DNA from: Rotaria macrura
Taxonomy: Eukaryota > Rotifera > Eurotatoria > Philodinida > Philodinidae
Reading direction: 5' to 3'
Assembly (NCBI GenBank): GCA_900239685.1
Contig: OENT01000676.1
Location: 1 to 64,000, forward strand
DNA length: 64,000 bases
Shown in pieces: positions 39,801 through 51,634 of the stretch (within the stretch, counting starts at the first letter, position 1; every line of letters begins with the position of its first letter). A program made the position numbers and the translations under genes. The notes under the pieces were generated by a model that worked only from the letters and a program-made list of their open reading frames with translations, was not told the origin of the DNA and searched no databases.

Positions 39801-41242
39801 ACTATCGAGAAGAGAACAGAAACATAGAGCTACTCGAAGCTTTGATTGATGACAATGTGAAATCATATTCACAGTGCAAGGCCGTCGTTCCTATGATCTC
39901 TATGGATTATATTGATATGCTTTTAATATTTAGATTGAGAATAGAATGCAAACTAAAAGATCTTGTTTCGAAATGGTAATCTAGTGCAAATCTACTTTTT
40001 TTGAAGAGAAAAACACAAAAATATGCAATTTGTTTTAAGATTTCATTAGTTTCTACGTTTCGATTAAAATATAAATATTGATTTTATATTCTAACGAATT
40101 AAGTTCAAGTCACGAAAAAATAAACTATGTCAATGCAGCAATCTCGTTTAGATAGAAAGCAATAATATGAATGACATCGTTGACAGTATTTTTGTATTTA
40201 TTAGTCTGGTATCATTTAAGCTAGTGTATGAGATACAACTAGCTACGAAATTAATTTTTACCGGCGGTCAGATTATGTCTATAATGTGAGATTAGTTTTT
40301 CTTCGATATCACTAAACATTAGCGAACAGTTCGAATGACAAGTGAGCAGAGACTGTATATCCTTCATATATTGACCGTCCTGGTTTATGTTCATGGACGT
40401 TAACAATTAGATAGTTTCTCGGAACAAAATTCTAATGAACACCAGATGTTACCTTTGATTTACGAATAGTTTTAAGAATTCACTATGTTCACTCTATCTA
40501 AGTAAAGTACGTACTATCTTCCAAGGATGTGTAAGGAAACAGAGTTACATATAAGATAGTTAAAGTTGAATCTTAGCAAGACAGGGCAATATACGTGTAC
40601 GGACGTTTAGCGGAGCTTTTCTTACGTTTCATGAAACTTAAACATAAATATTTACCATTCATCTGTAAAACTTTCACAGTACATATACTAAAATATGTAT
40701 TTGAATGTTCTAAAGTTTACAGATAATAATTAGTATTCTCAAGATGTCGAAATTTATGTTGACAAGGATTTTATTTATTTGCTACAAATGCTATCTGATC
40801 CATATAGAAATTGAGAACTGACCAATATAAAACTTAAGAATATAATACGAGACTCATAAACGTAAACAACGTCATCCTACAAGTTGGATATGATTAGAGA
40901 CACGTTTGTGCTTCATTTAGTCTAGTTCGCGTAATTTACTTGAATTTATTATTCGTGCTTATTTATCATATTCAATCTCATTTTGATGAAAAGCAGTTGA
41001 TTAGTTTTTTCTAGTTTTTACTAATTCAGACGATGTTCGTATTTTCATTAATTATGCATTCTAATTTTAGGAAGCAATTCATCAGACTATGCTTCAAATC
41101 ATCATCGTCAACAACAAAATCATCAATCATCAGTAGAAATTGTATGTATTGGAATACATTTGTGTTTCTATTACTCTTGAAATGTTAAATACACTTTTCA
41201 ATATAATAATAATTTTCTCTATTTACTTAGACTCGACTATGA
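33847..41242 (+). CDS. Type I PIP5 kinase, paralogue 1
   Basis: Phosphorylates PI4P to PI(4,5)P2 at membranes (family knowledge). Fifteen exons: 33847-33886, 33965-34157, 34224-34350, 34430-34579, 34661-34720, 35224-35463, 35533-35613, 35679-35709, 35775-35880, 37017-37149, 37211-37295, 37352-37433, 37506-37915, 41071-41141 and 41231-41242. Together they give 1821 nt or 606 residues. Motifs: glycine-rich GASGS at 134-138, ATP-site Lys151 (FIIKTV), DLKGS at 216-220, MDYSFL at 278-283, IID at 363-365, and an activation loop with KKLEH at 374-378. The Glu in KKLEH is the residue that marks type I kinases; type II kinases have Ala there. The C-terminal 190 residues are Ser/Thr-rich and disordered. 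The last three coding residues, TRL, form a class I PDZ ligand and sit on a tiny exon after a long intron. Without the last two splices, translation stops at 37980 after 600 residues and lacks TRL. Confidence 0.93.
33887..33964 (+). other. 78-bp stop-free 3n intron of gene C
   Basis: Donor G|GTATGA, acceptor CTATCGTTAG|G. The length is a multiple of three with no in-frame stop, so retention would add 26 residues ([13 protein letters not shown]...). The inserted segment is hydrophobic and absent from the family, so splicing is preferred. Confidence 0.7.
34721..35223 (+). other. Intron 5 of gene C
   Basis: 503-bp phase-0 intron between CYQ and GENKNI. The paralogue at 47385-47837 has no intron at this point. 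Nothing else is seen. Confidence 0.8.
35881..37016 (+). other. Intron 9 of gene C
   Basis: 1136-bp phase-2 intron placed just before TGGIPA. The paralogue has an intron of the same phase at the equivalent site. Contains (TA)n near 36928-36945. Confidence 0.8.
37434..37505 (+). other. 72-bp stop-free 3n intron of gene C
   Basis: Donor AC|GTATGC, acceptor TCTATATTAG|T. A multiple of three with no stop. Retention would add 24 mostly hydrophobic residues to an otherwise polar tail, so it is read as an intron. Confidence 0.65.
37916..41070 (+). other. Intron 13 of gene C
   Basis: 3155-bp phase-1 intron with a consensus GTAAGA donor and a TTTTAG acceptor before the SNSSDY exon. The open frame at 39776-39979 shows no domain. 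An in-frame stop lies at 37978-37980 if the intron is retained. Confidence 0.6.
41231..41242 (+). other. Terminal microexon encoding TRL-stop
   Basis: Acceptor TTTACTTAG followed by ACT CGA CTA TGA. It completes the C-terminus ...SSVEI-TRL, which fits the class I PDZ ligand pattern S/T-x-hydrophobic. The exon is only 12 nt of coding sequence, so its assignment rests on phase match and motif. Confidence 0.55.
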
Positions 41243-42108
41243 CATAAAAACGATATTATATACAAGGCAATGTCTTTTATTTATTGACAAAGAAATAAAC
41301 TATAATTGTATCAATCAATTTTTTACTCTATTTTAGCATGCAAAAAATGTTCTTATCTGTGAATATCAATGTGTTTTTGTTTGTATTGTTCGATAAAGTT
41401 TTTATTTTAAAGACAAAACCCTAAACGTTAAATTTACATTTATGTCTAGTCCCGGTGTTTTTCTATGAAAGAAATTTTCTTCATTTTACGTATGTTACAA
41501 GTTTTTTGTCTGCCTATTTCAAATTATATAGAAACTGTTTTTTGTTTCTTATTTATTATCATTAAAATGTTTTTGAAATTCATTTTTCGGCTTTTGATAT
41601 TATGCTTATTGTTTTTTGTTTTCTTTTTTTTATTTTCAAATAAAATTTCAATGAATAAATGATTGTAATAGTTATTTTTTGTTTTTTTTCTTCGTTTTTT
41701 TAACTATTAAAGAAGTTTATCTAGTTGAACAATGCTTTTTTTTCTATTCTGATAATTTGTCGTCAAATGAACTAAAGATAATCGAAATCAATGGAAACAG
41801 TTATAGACGAACGAGTCGTAATTCAATCAATGGTAAGCTATGATTACCTTCGAAAAACTAATTAGAACGAGTTTGTTGTCAACAAACACGTTGTAATTAG
41901 CATAGATTACTTATTTGAAAAGTAAAGATTTTTTATATAATCCTCTTAATTTCAATTTCGGTTGAAAATCTCAATAGTAAAATTTATCTAATTGTGGATT
42001 ACTTTTACGTGCAATCATTTGAAAACTTAAAAAACTTTAAGAGTTTCGAAGTCATTTTCAAGAGCACAGGAATGCATCATAGAGAACTTCATTATTTTGA
42101 AAAATAAG

Positions 42109-42116
42109 AATGAGAA
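42109..42116. repeat. Left 8-bp target-site duplication AATGAGAA
   Basis: Abuts the left terminal repeat of the MITE and is identical to 42295-42302. Confidence 0.9.
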
Positions 42117-42294
42117 CAGGGGCGTACCGACCGGGGGGGCGTGGGGGGGCTTTACGCCCCCCTGCTTTTGAAAATTTTGTGTTTTTGGTACAAAAAAATT
42201 GAAAAAAAGGTCTTTTCTGGGGACTTTAGTTGCTGAATTGATATGAATAAAGGCCTTACGCCCCCCCTGCTTTCGAGACTTCGGTACGCCCCTG
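42117..42294. mobile_element. Non-autonomous hAT-type MITE, complete
   Basis: 178 bp bounded by perfect 14-bp inverted repeats, CAGGGGCGTACCGA at 42117-42130 and its reverse complement at 42281-42294. It is flanked on both sides by the identical 8-bp sequence AATGAGAA (42109-42116 and 42295-42302). CAGGG-type ends and an 8-bp target duplication are the signature of hAT transposons. The interior has G/C homopolymer runs and a repeated TTACGCCCCCCTGCTTT block (about 42152 and 42256). There is no transposase, so it would move only with an enzyme made elsewhere. It is strikingly GC-rich against its surroundings, and the intact repeats suggest recent insertion. Confidence 0.9.
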
Positions 42295-42302
42295 AATGAG
42301 AA
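42295..42302. repeat. Right 8-bp target-site duplication AATGAGAA
   Basis: Abuts the right terminal repeat of the MITE and is identical to 42109-42116. Confidence 0.9.
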
Positions 42303-43965
42303 GCATCGAGTCAACGTTGAAACTTTCTCATGAAACGAGCTATATGATGCTGGTTATTTGATTCGATAATTGTAAATATCTTTCTATTCAACTGAAAAGA
42401 AAAACACTAATTTCATTCTTGATAAAGTGCCACTTGATATGAAAGCTTGTGAAGTATCTTAAATTGCAAAATCAATGCATAAAATTTGTATCTTTTAAAT
42501 TTGATCGAACAGTCTTCGGTTTCGAAAAAGATAATCTTTCCTTGAAAAACTATCAGTGAATATCAAATGGAAGAAAATTTATTTTGTGTTAAGCTACTGA
42601 ATATGTCGATTATGGATATTGGTGTTTTTTCCATAGAACGCTTTGCTTATATCAAAACTGTACAATCGTAGAGTGAGGAAACACAAGGATTCGAAGCTGA
42701 TATTCATAGATGAGAAATCTTCTGAATTACTCATCGTATAAATCTATTGCTATGATAGTAGCTAAGCAAATGGTAACCGTTCAAAGACCGGTTTGACCTG
42801 CAATAATTGTGCAGCTCATACACTGCGTATAACATACTGCTGTGCTTCCAAAATAAGCGGGCGTTTGCACTTCCGTTATTGTAATTCGTTACTCCGGAAG
42901 AAACAATCTGGATACTAGATATTTCTATCTATCATTTTTCTTTCCTACGGACTAAAATAGATAGCATGTATATGTAATTTTCGATATTCTTATCATCGTT
43001 CTCATACTTATCTCGAAAGTATTCAACCTATTACCAAAATGAAATAGGAAATTCGAAAAATTCACACTTATATTTCTATGTCACTGACATCAAAAATTTA
43101 ATGAATGTGCCGAATTTTAAATTCCGATAGTCCAAAAATAACTATATAAGGAACACAGGTTCATTCTGACATTATCTTTTCATGAAACATTGTGATCCAA
43201 TAAAATATCGTAAATATAAGAAAAATCTAGAATTTCTCTGATAGTTTTACCAGAAAAACAAATATATACATATATGTAATTGTATCAAGTCAACAAAAGA
43301 CTTGTTGACGAAATAAAATATTTCAAGAATAAAGCAATCAAGAGAAATAAAAACAAGCAAAAGACGATTCGTTGACAATATTGTAAAGAGTAGACAGTAA
43401 AGAATAGATATGCAAAAAAAAATAAAACGAAATTAGTATGATTCCCATTTTTTAAAGTATTCGGTGTATAGAATATATAAGTGAACCTTTCCAGGTAACC
43501 ATAGTTAAATTCACCTTGACCTTCGGGTCGCACAATGAATAGTCATTCTTATTAAGTAGGAGGAAAAACGCCATGTACTATGTATGAATACATACATACA
43601 TGCAAAGTTATATCGTTCAGTTTTGATTTTGATTGCATTTATATTACATATACCTACTACGATTCTTGTTTTATCAAGATCTATTTTTTCATTCTGGAAG
43701 GAACATGGATCGACAGAAAAGAAAAGAAAAAGAAAAAAGAATGGTTCTTTTTTTGTTCTGCCTCTCTTGATTACTTGCTTCGACTAAAAGAAAAAAAGAA
43801 GCTTGTCGATTAGCACAATAAGCCTGCTGTCACGAATATAATACATTTATAAGTATTCGTAACAAATGTTATCTATTTTTTAACCAACAAAAATATACAT
43901 ACATTATTCATTATAGATTATTTCTTGTTTTCTGATTCTTTGATGTTGTTTTTACTTGGTACATA

Positions 43966-46900
43966 ATGACAGCTACTGAACAACGTACAACAGATTTATT
44001 TCAACACCCAACAACAACAGTATCATGCATATCATCAAACGTCGGTTCAATAGCAGATTTTATTCTCACTTCAGAACATTCCTCATTAAACACTAATGAT
44101 GAACAAGTATTGGACAATAGTAAACAAGAAGATGTTTCAGTAAGATTTCGCTTCTTCTTTTCTCTTCAAGTTAGTAAAATTCAATGAATTAAATTTGTTC
44201 ATTTTTCATCTTCTATCAAACACAAGGTGTCTGAAAATGTTAATGAATTATCTAATGAATTGAATACATCTGGTAATAAAGAAAAGTTAGGCCATCGTCG
44301 TGTTGATGAAACAGGACATGTGACATATAAACGTGTTATGGTTGATGATCTTATGAAATCATTACAAATAGGTCTTACTTATGTTATTGGAAAACATCAT
44401 CAACCGCAACGTCAAGTACTCATACAGGACTTTCAGCAGATCGAATATCAAGACTTTCCACCGTAAGCAAAGTTGCCTTGTTTCTTTCCCTGCCACCGGT
44501 TATTATTTTCATATGAATGAAAGTAATCAATTGATAAGGGGCAAATGTAAAAATGAAATAAAAAGGATTCAAATCAAACAAATAGGCTATGTTCATTTTC
44601 TTCTCTGATGACGTCAATTGAAAAAATATTGTGTGCATTTTCATTGGAGCAAAACGATATTTAGTAGGTAGGGGCATGTTTAAGTGTAGACAATGATCAT
44701 CTGTCGATCTTCATTTAATATGATAAAGAACACTCGGTAGCAAAAAAAGACTTTGCCTTATAAATTATTTATCAAAATATAGAAATAATTGAACATCTGC
44801 CGCAAAAGAATACTCATTTTATTCATTAGAAACTATTTGCAATATTGTTTCGTTTTTAATATTTTGTAAAGTCGTGTAAATGATATTTATATTTTCCACA
44901 TGAGAAATAATATTCTATAGCGAATATTTTTTTTCTATCGGAAGCCAAGAAGAATTTTCAGAGCGTATTCTTATTATTTTGAGCTGCTATTTTCTCTGAG
45001 CATAGACGTTATGATTGAATAATTTAATTTTCGATAAAACTTCTCAGACATTCTTCAACATATATCATGAGGCAAGGAAATTGTTACTTGTTAGATCTGA
45101 CATACTTTCTAAAAGGACAAGATAAATAAGTTCAAATTCGTTCAGAATTCGACTCTTCCATACTAAGCAAGTTTTTCTCTTATTGATGAAGAACGCGCTT
45201 TCGATATTTATTTCTCATGTCTGTCTTAATGTACATTTACACTACGTAGTCTTCTGATAAAACTCGAAAAGAATTCAATTTTTTATTCAACTATATTTTT
45301 TCGAGAGTCTACGATTCGTACGAATGAATTTCAATTCCCAGTCTTGTGCATATCGTTTTAAAACATTTTGCCTCAATGAAAGTTTGCTTGAATCTATAAA
45401 TGATTTTGTCCCAAAGTTAGCCGAATAGAGCTCTCTACACATGTTCATAGTTGTAGGTCAAATTTTAACATAAACGATGTAAGAATTGTCCACAAAATAT
45501 AAATTAATTAAATCTTAAACACTTCCTGACGGTTTCTAATTAGAACCCTAGCTCATTTTTACAATTAAAATAATTATCGAAAGCGAAGCAGATATCTACA
45601 GAATTTTTCTAGTTAGGGGCAACGATTTGCGTAGTAACATTGACACACAGTAAATGGAACAATATTGTTTTGTTTCTCGTGCCATTCCAAGATATTTTCA
45701 AAAAGGTCATTCAATAGAGAATGTTGCGCTTTCCGCTTTTACGACCGTTTCTATATTCTTGATGCTATCATTCATCAGAAATAATCTCGGAAATGAAACC
45801 TATCGCCATTTTTTTATGCATATTAAAAAAAAACATGTTTTGCAAAGTGAGGCTCAGTATAGATCACAGTTATTTTCGTAATCTCGGATATATGATTTAA
45901 TTCTGCAAAAGAATACTGTGATTGTTAAGCTAAATAATCTAGATGATTATTTTTATATTGAAATAAAATAGGAAGAGAATCATCATGTACTACTGCCATA
46001 AAAGATTCTTTTCCCCTGTTTTACGTCAAGATTATTCTCGTATATACTTTATTCTCAAACACGGATTTATTAAGAGATGGAGAGCTTTAGCAGAATAATT
46101 CATTGATCGGTCGCATTGAAACTTGTTGCATCACTCTGAAGCAAAACCAAACGATAGAAAAACCGATTAAAAGTTTAAATTTTACTCTACTACGTTTTTC
46201 ATTGGAGAATTTGCATAGAAAACACAACGATATTTCTGCTAATTCCTACGAACTTAGACTTTCAAACATACATAACATAACTGACATCTTTAATAATACA
46301 GATATTTGTTTTATCTCATCGATTTTATGACAGACATGTTGCTTCAGTATTCTATGATTTAATGTCGGAGAAATGTAATAACGAAGTAATCTATTGATGG
46401 GAAAGACACGTTGTTGATTTGCGATCTTCAATCGTCCATCAACAACATCTATGACGATCTCTGGCTAGTATCTATTGTGACCTGCGACGATTCCTGACTA
46501 GCGTCTGTCATTGTCTAGGATGTTCTCTGGTTAGCGTCAATTCTAATTTGCAGAAGCAACCCATTTATAAATTTCTATCTGTGTACCTCATCATCCGTTT
46601 TAGATCATGTTTCAAACGAACCCTTTACAATCTTGTTATTCATCAACAAAAGAGTAATTTCATTATATATTGATTTAGCATAGAAATAAAAAATTAGAAC
46701 CGTGTGCTATTTGTATTGACGTATGTAAATGATCATTTGCACTTAGAACTTGAAATATAGTCTATTGAACGTATTCGATCACAATAACAACAAGAGGGCA
46801 CCACATAGACATATTTATAAAAATGTGTAAAACTGTGTTGTATACGACCTTTGGTAGTATTTGAACATGAATCAGTCAAAAGAAAACTTCACAGATTGTT

Positions 46901-49900
46901 AGATGGTTTAGCGACCAATAGGAAACAGGATTGGTTTTTTTTTCTAGGGATCATCGTACTTCAGTATAATACCTAAGTTTTTACACATAGTGTTAAATAT
47001 GTCTAAGCTTTATTCTAGAACATTTGATCTCATAATATGACTTTGAGGAGAATGTCATATGAAAGAAATCTCTTTCTCGTACTTTATGTAATTTGAGAAA
47101 AAGAAATCTAAATCTATTCATCTAATCAATCGATTCATTAAATTTCCTTTATTATATAGGGAAGGTTCAAAATCAACTCCTAAACATTCATATGCTGAAT
47201 TTCGTTTAAAAACTTATGCACAAACAGCATTTCGTTTTTTTCGTAATGCATTTGGAGTTGATCCATCTTCATTCATGGTAAGTCTCATGTAATCAAGAAA
47301 GAAAAAGTAATGAAATATTTCATATTGGCATTACATCGTGACGTAAGATCAATAAATCGGTTAAGTTTTCTTTTCATATTCTAGTTATCCCTATGTGCTA
47401 AAGATTTACGTGATTTACCGAATCCAGGGGCAAGTGGTTCAATTTTTTATATAACAGCTGATGATGCATATATCATAAAAACAGTATCGAAGAAGGAAGC
47501 AAAATTTTTACTTAGTCTTTTACCTGGTTACTATATGAATTTAACACAAAATCCTTTTACACTTTTACCAAAATTTTTTGGACTTTTTTGCTATCAAAGT
47601 TCCAATAAAAATATACGTTTCGTTATAATGAACAATCTTGTACCAACCAATGTTAAACTACATGAAAAATATGATTTGAAAGGTTCGATTTATAAACGAA
47701 AAGCATCTGAAGAAGAACATAAACGTGAATTACCAACATTAAAAGATAATGATTTTAAATGTTTACATCCATATGGTCTAACACTGGAGCCATTTTTCTA
47801 CGATCAACTAATGCAAACTATCGAAGATGATGTTCGAGTAAGTCAAAATTCTATCTCTGCAAACTATATTAGGATTAGTAAGAACTGATCATTTTAAGAC
47901 TCGTAACGATTCAATAAATTCAATCGCTTAAACACGAATCTAAGTAATGAAAAACATCTGTCAGCTACCGATTTACCGAATAGCAATTTTCCATAAAAAT
48001 TCCAAGAATAAAGTGATTGATTGTAGAATACATTGAGAAACAACATGAACGATCGTCGCTGCTCTGTACAGGATCTATTCTCAAAATAGTTTGAGTAAAT
48101 TTTACTATTACTAGTCATAGAATAGTTTCGTTCAAGTTACTAGCGACTATTTATCTCATTTTATTACTTCGATAGAATGGTGTCACATTAAAAAGCATTG
48201 TTCTATGGTGAGCTCTTGCGACTACACACAAGAACTCGGCTTCAGACTAGTTCTCTGTTCAGAACTATAGCTCATATTAGTTTCATTGTAAATATTGGAC
48301 TATTACATCAACTGCTAGGAAGTACTCTAGAGTGTAAGGTAACCGCAAGATCTTTCATGTGTTTCTTCTACTAGGAGCCCACCGAATAGTACCTTCTAAT
48401 CCGAAAATAGGTTTATACAACTGAGAACGGAGAATATCGAACGTCATGTAATGTTTGCTGTGAGTAAGTTACGTTATGGCTGCTAAATTCTGAAAAAAAT
48501 TGTATGGGCTTGATCAATGAAAAAAGAAATACGAACTCAAATTTTATAAATAAAATTGTTCAATGATTTGTTCTCTCGATATTCAATCTTCGATTAATTT
48601 CTTGTCTGGGATTTCTTTGGAAATGTTCTGGTTTTGATGCAAGCTTTATATAAGTTTCTGCAAAGTCTTACTCCGTATTCTATATACTTGAATCTTTGTA
48701 GACCTTTTTTTTCGCGTCACCAAAGCCTATTCGAGGTCATACTACGAAGTCAAAGGGTAGTCAACAGCTGGGTACGTTCTTCTTTGTACGCGTGAAAATA
48801 ATACACTCGATAGTGTACATAATATAAATACAGGTGTCTTTCAGTACTGAAATTACCGTAAATACGTTTGATGCTCCTGCCAATAGACCTTTTAAAAAAT
48901 ATGTTAGCTGATGCATACAATAGTTTGCTGTGCCCTTGTTTCAAGAATATATATTCAAGCTGTTGTCAACAAAGATTTGTCTCTTTCCTAAGGACTAGTG
49001 AAATCGTTTTTTAGGTACTCGGTAGTTTTGATATAATGGATTATTCACTTCTATTGGCTGTTCATAATATAACCGAAGAAATGAAGCCATCACAAAATCT
49101 TTCACTTCTGCCATCGTTAGCATCAAAAGAATTGAAAAATGAAAACGAGACTATTTCATCAGATAATACAATTAACTCATCATCAAATACTCAAGAACAA
49201 ATAGCAACAATATCAGCTGATTCTTCTGATATTGCTATGACACAATTATCTGATCTTCCAACATATATACAATACTTACGTGTAATTGAATTTATTCGTG
49301 CACAACAACAAGAACCTTCAATAATCAACACTAAACAATCAATGCCAGATACGCCTATGGATAATTTCGATACAGCAAGTATAAAAACAGTTAAACCAGA
49401 ATTATCACCTCTTCTAAATACAAATGCAGACAAGCAAACTCAATCAAATGAAGATTCATCGTATGCAGGAAATGTTCTATCGCTTACTAATAGTAAAAGT
49501 CCAACAGAACATGGTAGTATATCATCACCGTTTCATTTAGCTAATGGTTTAATAGGTGGTGATGTATGGTATCATCGGCAAAATCTTTCACGCCTTGCAA
49601 TGTATGTTTCGATTTTGTTCAAATTAGAAAGATCTATTTTATTGCAGTGATGAAATGAGTACTGCTGTCAGACATGTTCATATACATATAAATATATGCC
49701 TGTATACCTTTGAATATATGTATATACGATTCGACGCAAGCATTTGTCTTTGTTGAATTATTTGCAACTATTCTAAGTCAGATCTTCTCTCCTATGAGCA
49801 ATAGGATAATTATTTTTAAACTTTAAAATTTTTTGATAGTCATATGACAAGAGTTGCTTTATGTAGTCATTATGATGCATATATATTTATAGCGAGAGAT

Positions 49901-51340
49901 AGGGAGAGAGAGTGAGTTCATTAATGTCATATTGAATGCTTATTTCAATATGAAAGAAGCACAATAGAGTCTAATGTAAAAGAATAAAATCCAGTCTGCC
50001 TCTAACAATTATGAAGCAATCCTTTGATTTTGAACTAATATTACTAAAATATGAAGAGTGCAGTTTTTTCATGTTTATATTTATATACATATATTCATGT
50101 ATGTAGGGCCGGTATACCAGCTGTGAACATAAACGGTGATTTACTACTCTTATATGTTGGTATCATTGATATCCTACAAAACTATCGACTTCGTAAAAAA
50201 TTAGAACATGCATTCAAATCAACACTAGTGACTAGGGTATAATGAATAAAAATAGAATATTTGAAATTTAAATTCAAAATCCTTTGTTTTTTTTTCGACA
50301 GGAAGAAATATCTGTTTGCAATCCAAGTCATTATGGTGATCGTTTTGTCAGATTTCTTTCAAATAGAGTATTCCGTAAAGGTTTGTATGTACTAATTTTC
50401 GTTTTGAGAAAAGAAAAAAACATATGTATATATTACTGAACAGGTCAAATAAAAGTGAAAGAAAAGGGGAAACTGCTAAAGAATAAATATCTTCCGATGC
50501 AAAAGAGAAAAAACATGAAAACATGATTTTAATCGATAGATATCTGCTTCAAAATCCAATGATAATTATGCTGCTGTAGTGACCTTTTAATCAGGGAAAA
50601 AATCGATTACCCTCAAATTTCTTTTGTCATCCATCGTTTTACATGGGAATCATTCTACATAAAGACATACATGTCAAAAGGAAATGGCAAACAAGAATAG
50701 GAACCTATCATCCATTATTGTGTCATTACGTACATCGTATTCAATAAGAAAGCAAATTATTTTTCTTTCAATCAAAAGTTGCTGTCAAACTGTGCCATTT
50801 TGTAACAGGAGAAATTAATATCATTAAAAACGCATGACGCTAGTTTTACATTGTGTTAAAATGTAATATTGTTGTACTCTATGAAATGAGCTTCTTCTAT
50901 TCTGAAGTTTTCAAAGCCTGCAGATTTTTGAAACTTACTACGATGAGTAATGTGATTTTTATAATTAAAATAAAATTATACTGTTCATAAAATGAACTTC
51001 AATTTTATTATTCTCATAGAACAAATCTCGTTGAGTTTGAAAGGATCTCGCGTGATCATAACTATATAGAAAATCCAAATGTTTCTTTTTTAGGAGGTCG
51101 AGATGGAAACACTTTACTATCTGATAGTCAGTCAAATACAGATCGGATTACTTTTCACAGTAGCAGGTAAGAATGTTAATATTATCATGTCATATTTATA
51201 TCTATGAATTAAAATTGAAATTTAGATTACTAAATCCATCGTCGTCGAATCGTTCTCAATTGAGTGACGACGATTCATCGATAACAAACAATAATAATAA
51301 TAATAATAATAATAATGAAGCGCATAGTATCAAATCTTGA
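43966..51340 (+). CDS. Type I PIP5 kinase, paralogue 2
   Basis: Makes PI(4,5)P2 from PI4P (family knowledge). Nine exons: 43966-44139, 44227-44462, 47160-47277, 47385-47837, 49015-49601, 50107-50236, 50302-50380, 51094-51166 and 51226-51340. They total 1965 nt or 654 residues. Motifs: GASGS at 191-195, Lys208 (YIIKTV), DLKGS at 273-277, MDYSLL at 335-340, IID at 542-544 and KKLEH at 553-557. The activation-loop Glu again indicates type I. About 180 Ser/Asn/Thr-rich residues (about 345-520) separate MDYSLL from the IID strand; in paralogue 1 this stretch is about 60 residues. The C-terminal tail is short, with a poly-Asn run from (AAT)9 and the ending EAHSIKS, and has no PDZ ligand like that of paralogue 1. 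Several splice positions match gene C, so the pair arose by tandem duplication. All core catalytic motifs are intact, so an active enzyme is likely. Confidence 0.93.
44463..47159 (+). other. Intron 2 of gene D
   Basis: 2697-bp phase-2 intron with donor CC|GTAAGC and acceptor TTATATAG|G. The equivalent intron in gene C is only 66 bp. Short open frames inside it (for example 45654-45881 and 46103-46330) have no recognisable domain. Confidence 0.8.
47838..49014 (+). other. Intron 4 of gene D
   Basis: 1177-bp phase-0 intron, at the same protein position as the 69-bp intron 6 of gene C. Nothing else is seen. Confidence 0.8.
49602..50106 (+). other. Intron 5 of gene D
   Basis: 505-bp phase-2 intron preceding AGIPAV. 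Contains GA- and TA-rich simple sequence near 49680-49735 and 49890-49915. Confidence 0.8.
50381..51093 (+). other. Intron 7 of gene D
   Basis: 713-bp phase-1 intron after VFRK, matching the position of intron 11 of gene C. No other feature. Confidence 0.75.
51290..51315 (+). repeat. Coding AAT trinucleotide repeat
   Basis: An AAT run in the last exon of gene D encodes a poly-Asn tract of nine. It may be length-polymorphic. Confidence 0.85.
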
Positions 51341-51634
51341 TTAATAAATTTAAAAAATCGTTCCTTTTTTTGTCATTTGTCTTTCTATGAATAACAATGA
51401 TCTCTTGAATACTTGTTTCTTCTTTATTCGGAAAAAGAAAAAGCAAAACTAAGATATATACTAAATCTTGCATGAACTGTTTGTTGTTCTTTCTTGTCTT
51501 CTGAACTGTTATGCATTCAAATGTAAATTTATATTGAAATTAAAAAAAAACTAAGAGGAAGAATTAAAACATTTTGTTTAAATACATAAATGAATAAAAG
51601 AGAAATCTTTTCACAGATATTTATCAAATATAAA
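51341..51634. other. Short spacer between genes D and E
   Basis: Only 294 bp from the stop of D to the preferred start of E, or 249 bp to an upstream in-frame ATG at 51590. It must hold the 3' end of D and the 5' end of E. AATAAA occurs at 51343-51348, almost touching the stop codon, so its use is doubtful. Confidence 0.6.

Larger units (their letters stand above)
41243..43965. other. Spacer between genes C and D
   Basis: 2.7 kb holding the 3' UTR of C, a candidate poly(A) hexamer AATAAA at 41294-41299, a 178-bp hAT-type MITE at 42117-42294 and presumably the promoter of D. No gene is supported. The open frames at 41465-41662 and 43285-43813 are low-complexity. Confidence 0.6.

Noticed and set aside
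39776..39979. 67-codon open frame inside intron 13 of gene C
   Set aside because: Isolated within an intron with no splice signals in matching phase and no known domain.
41465..41662. Hydrophobic 65-codon open frame after gene C
   Set aside because: Composed of F, L and I codons from T-rich sequence. It looks like a composition artefact rather than a membrane protein.
42027..42314. 95-codon minus-strand open frame over the MITE
   Set aside because: It lies almost wholly within the transposable element and its direct flanks. It exists because GC-rich repeat sequence lacks stops, and it shows no domain.
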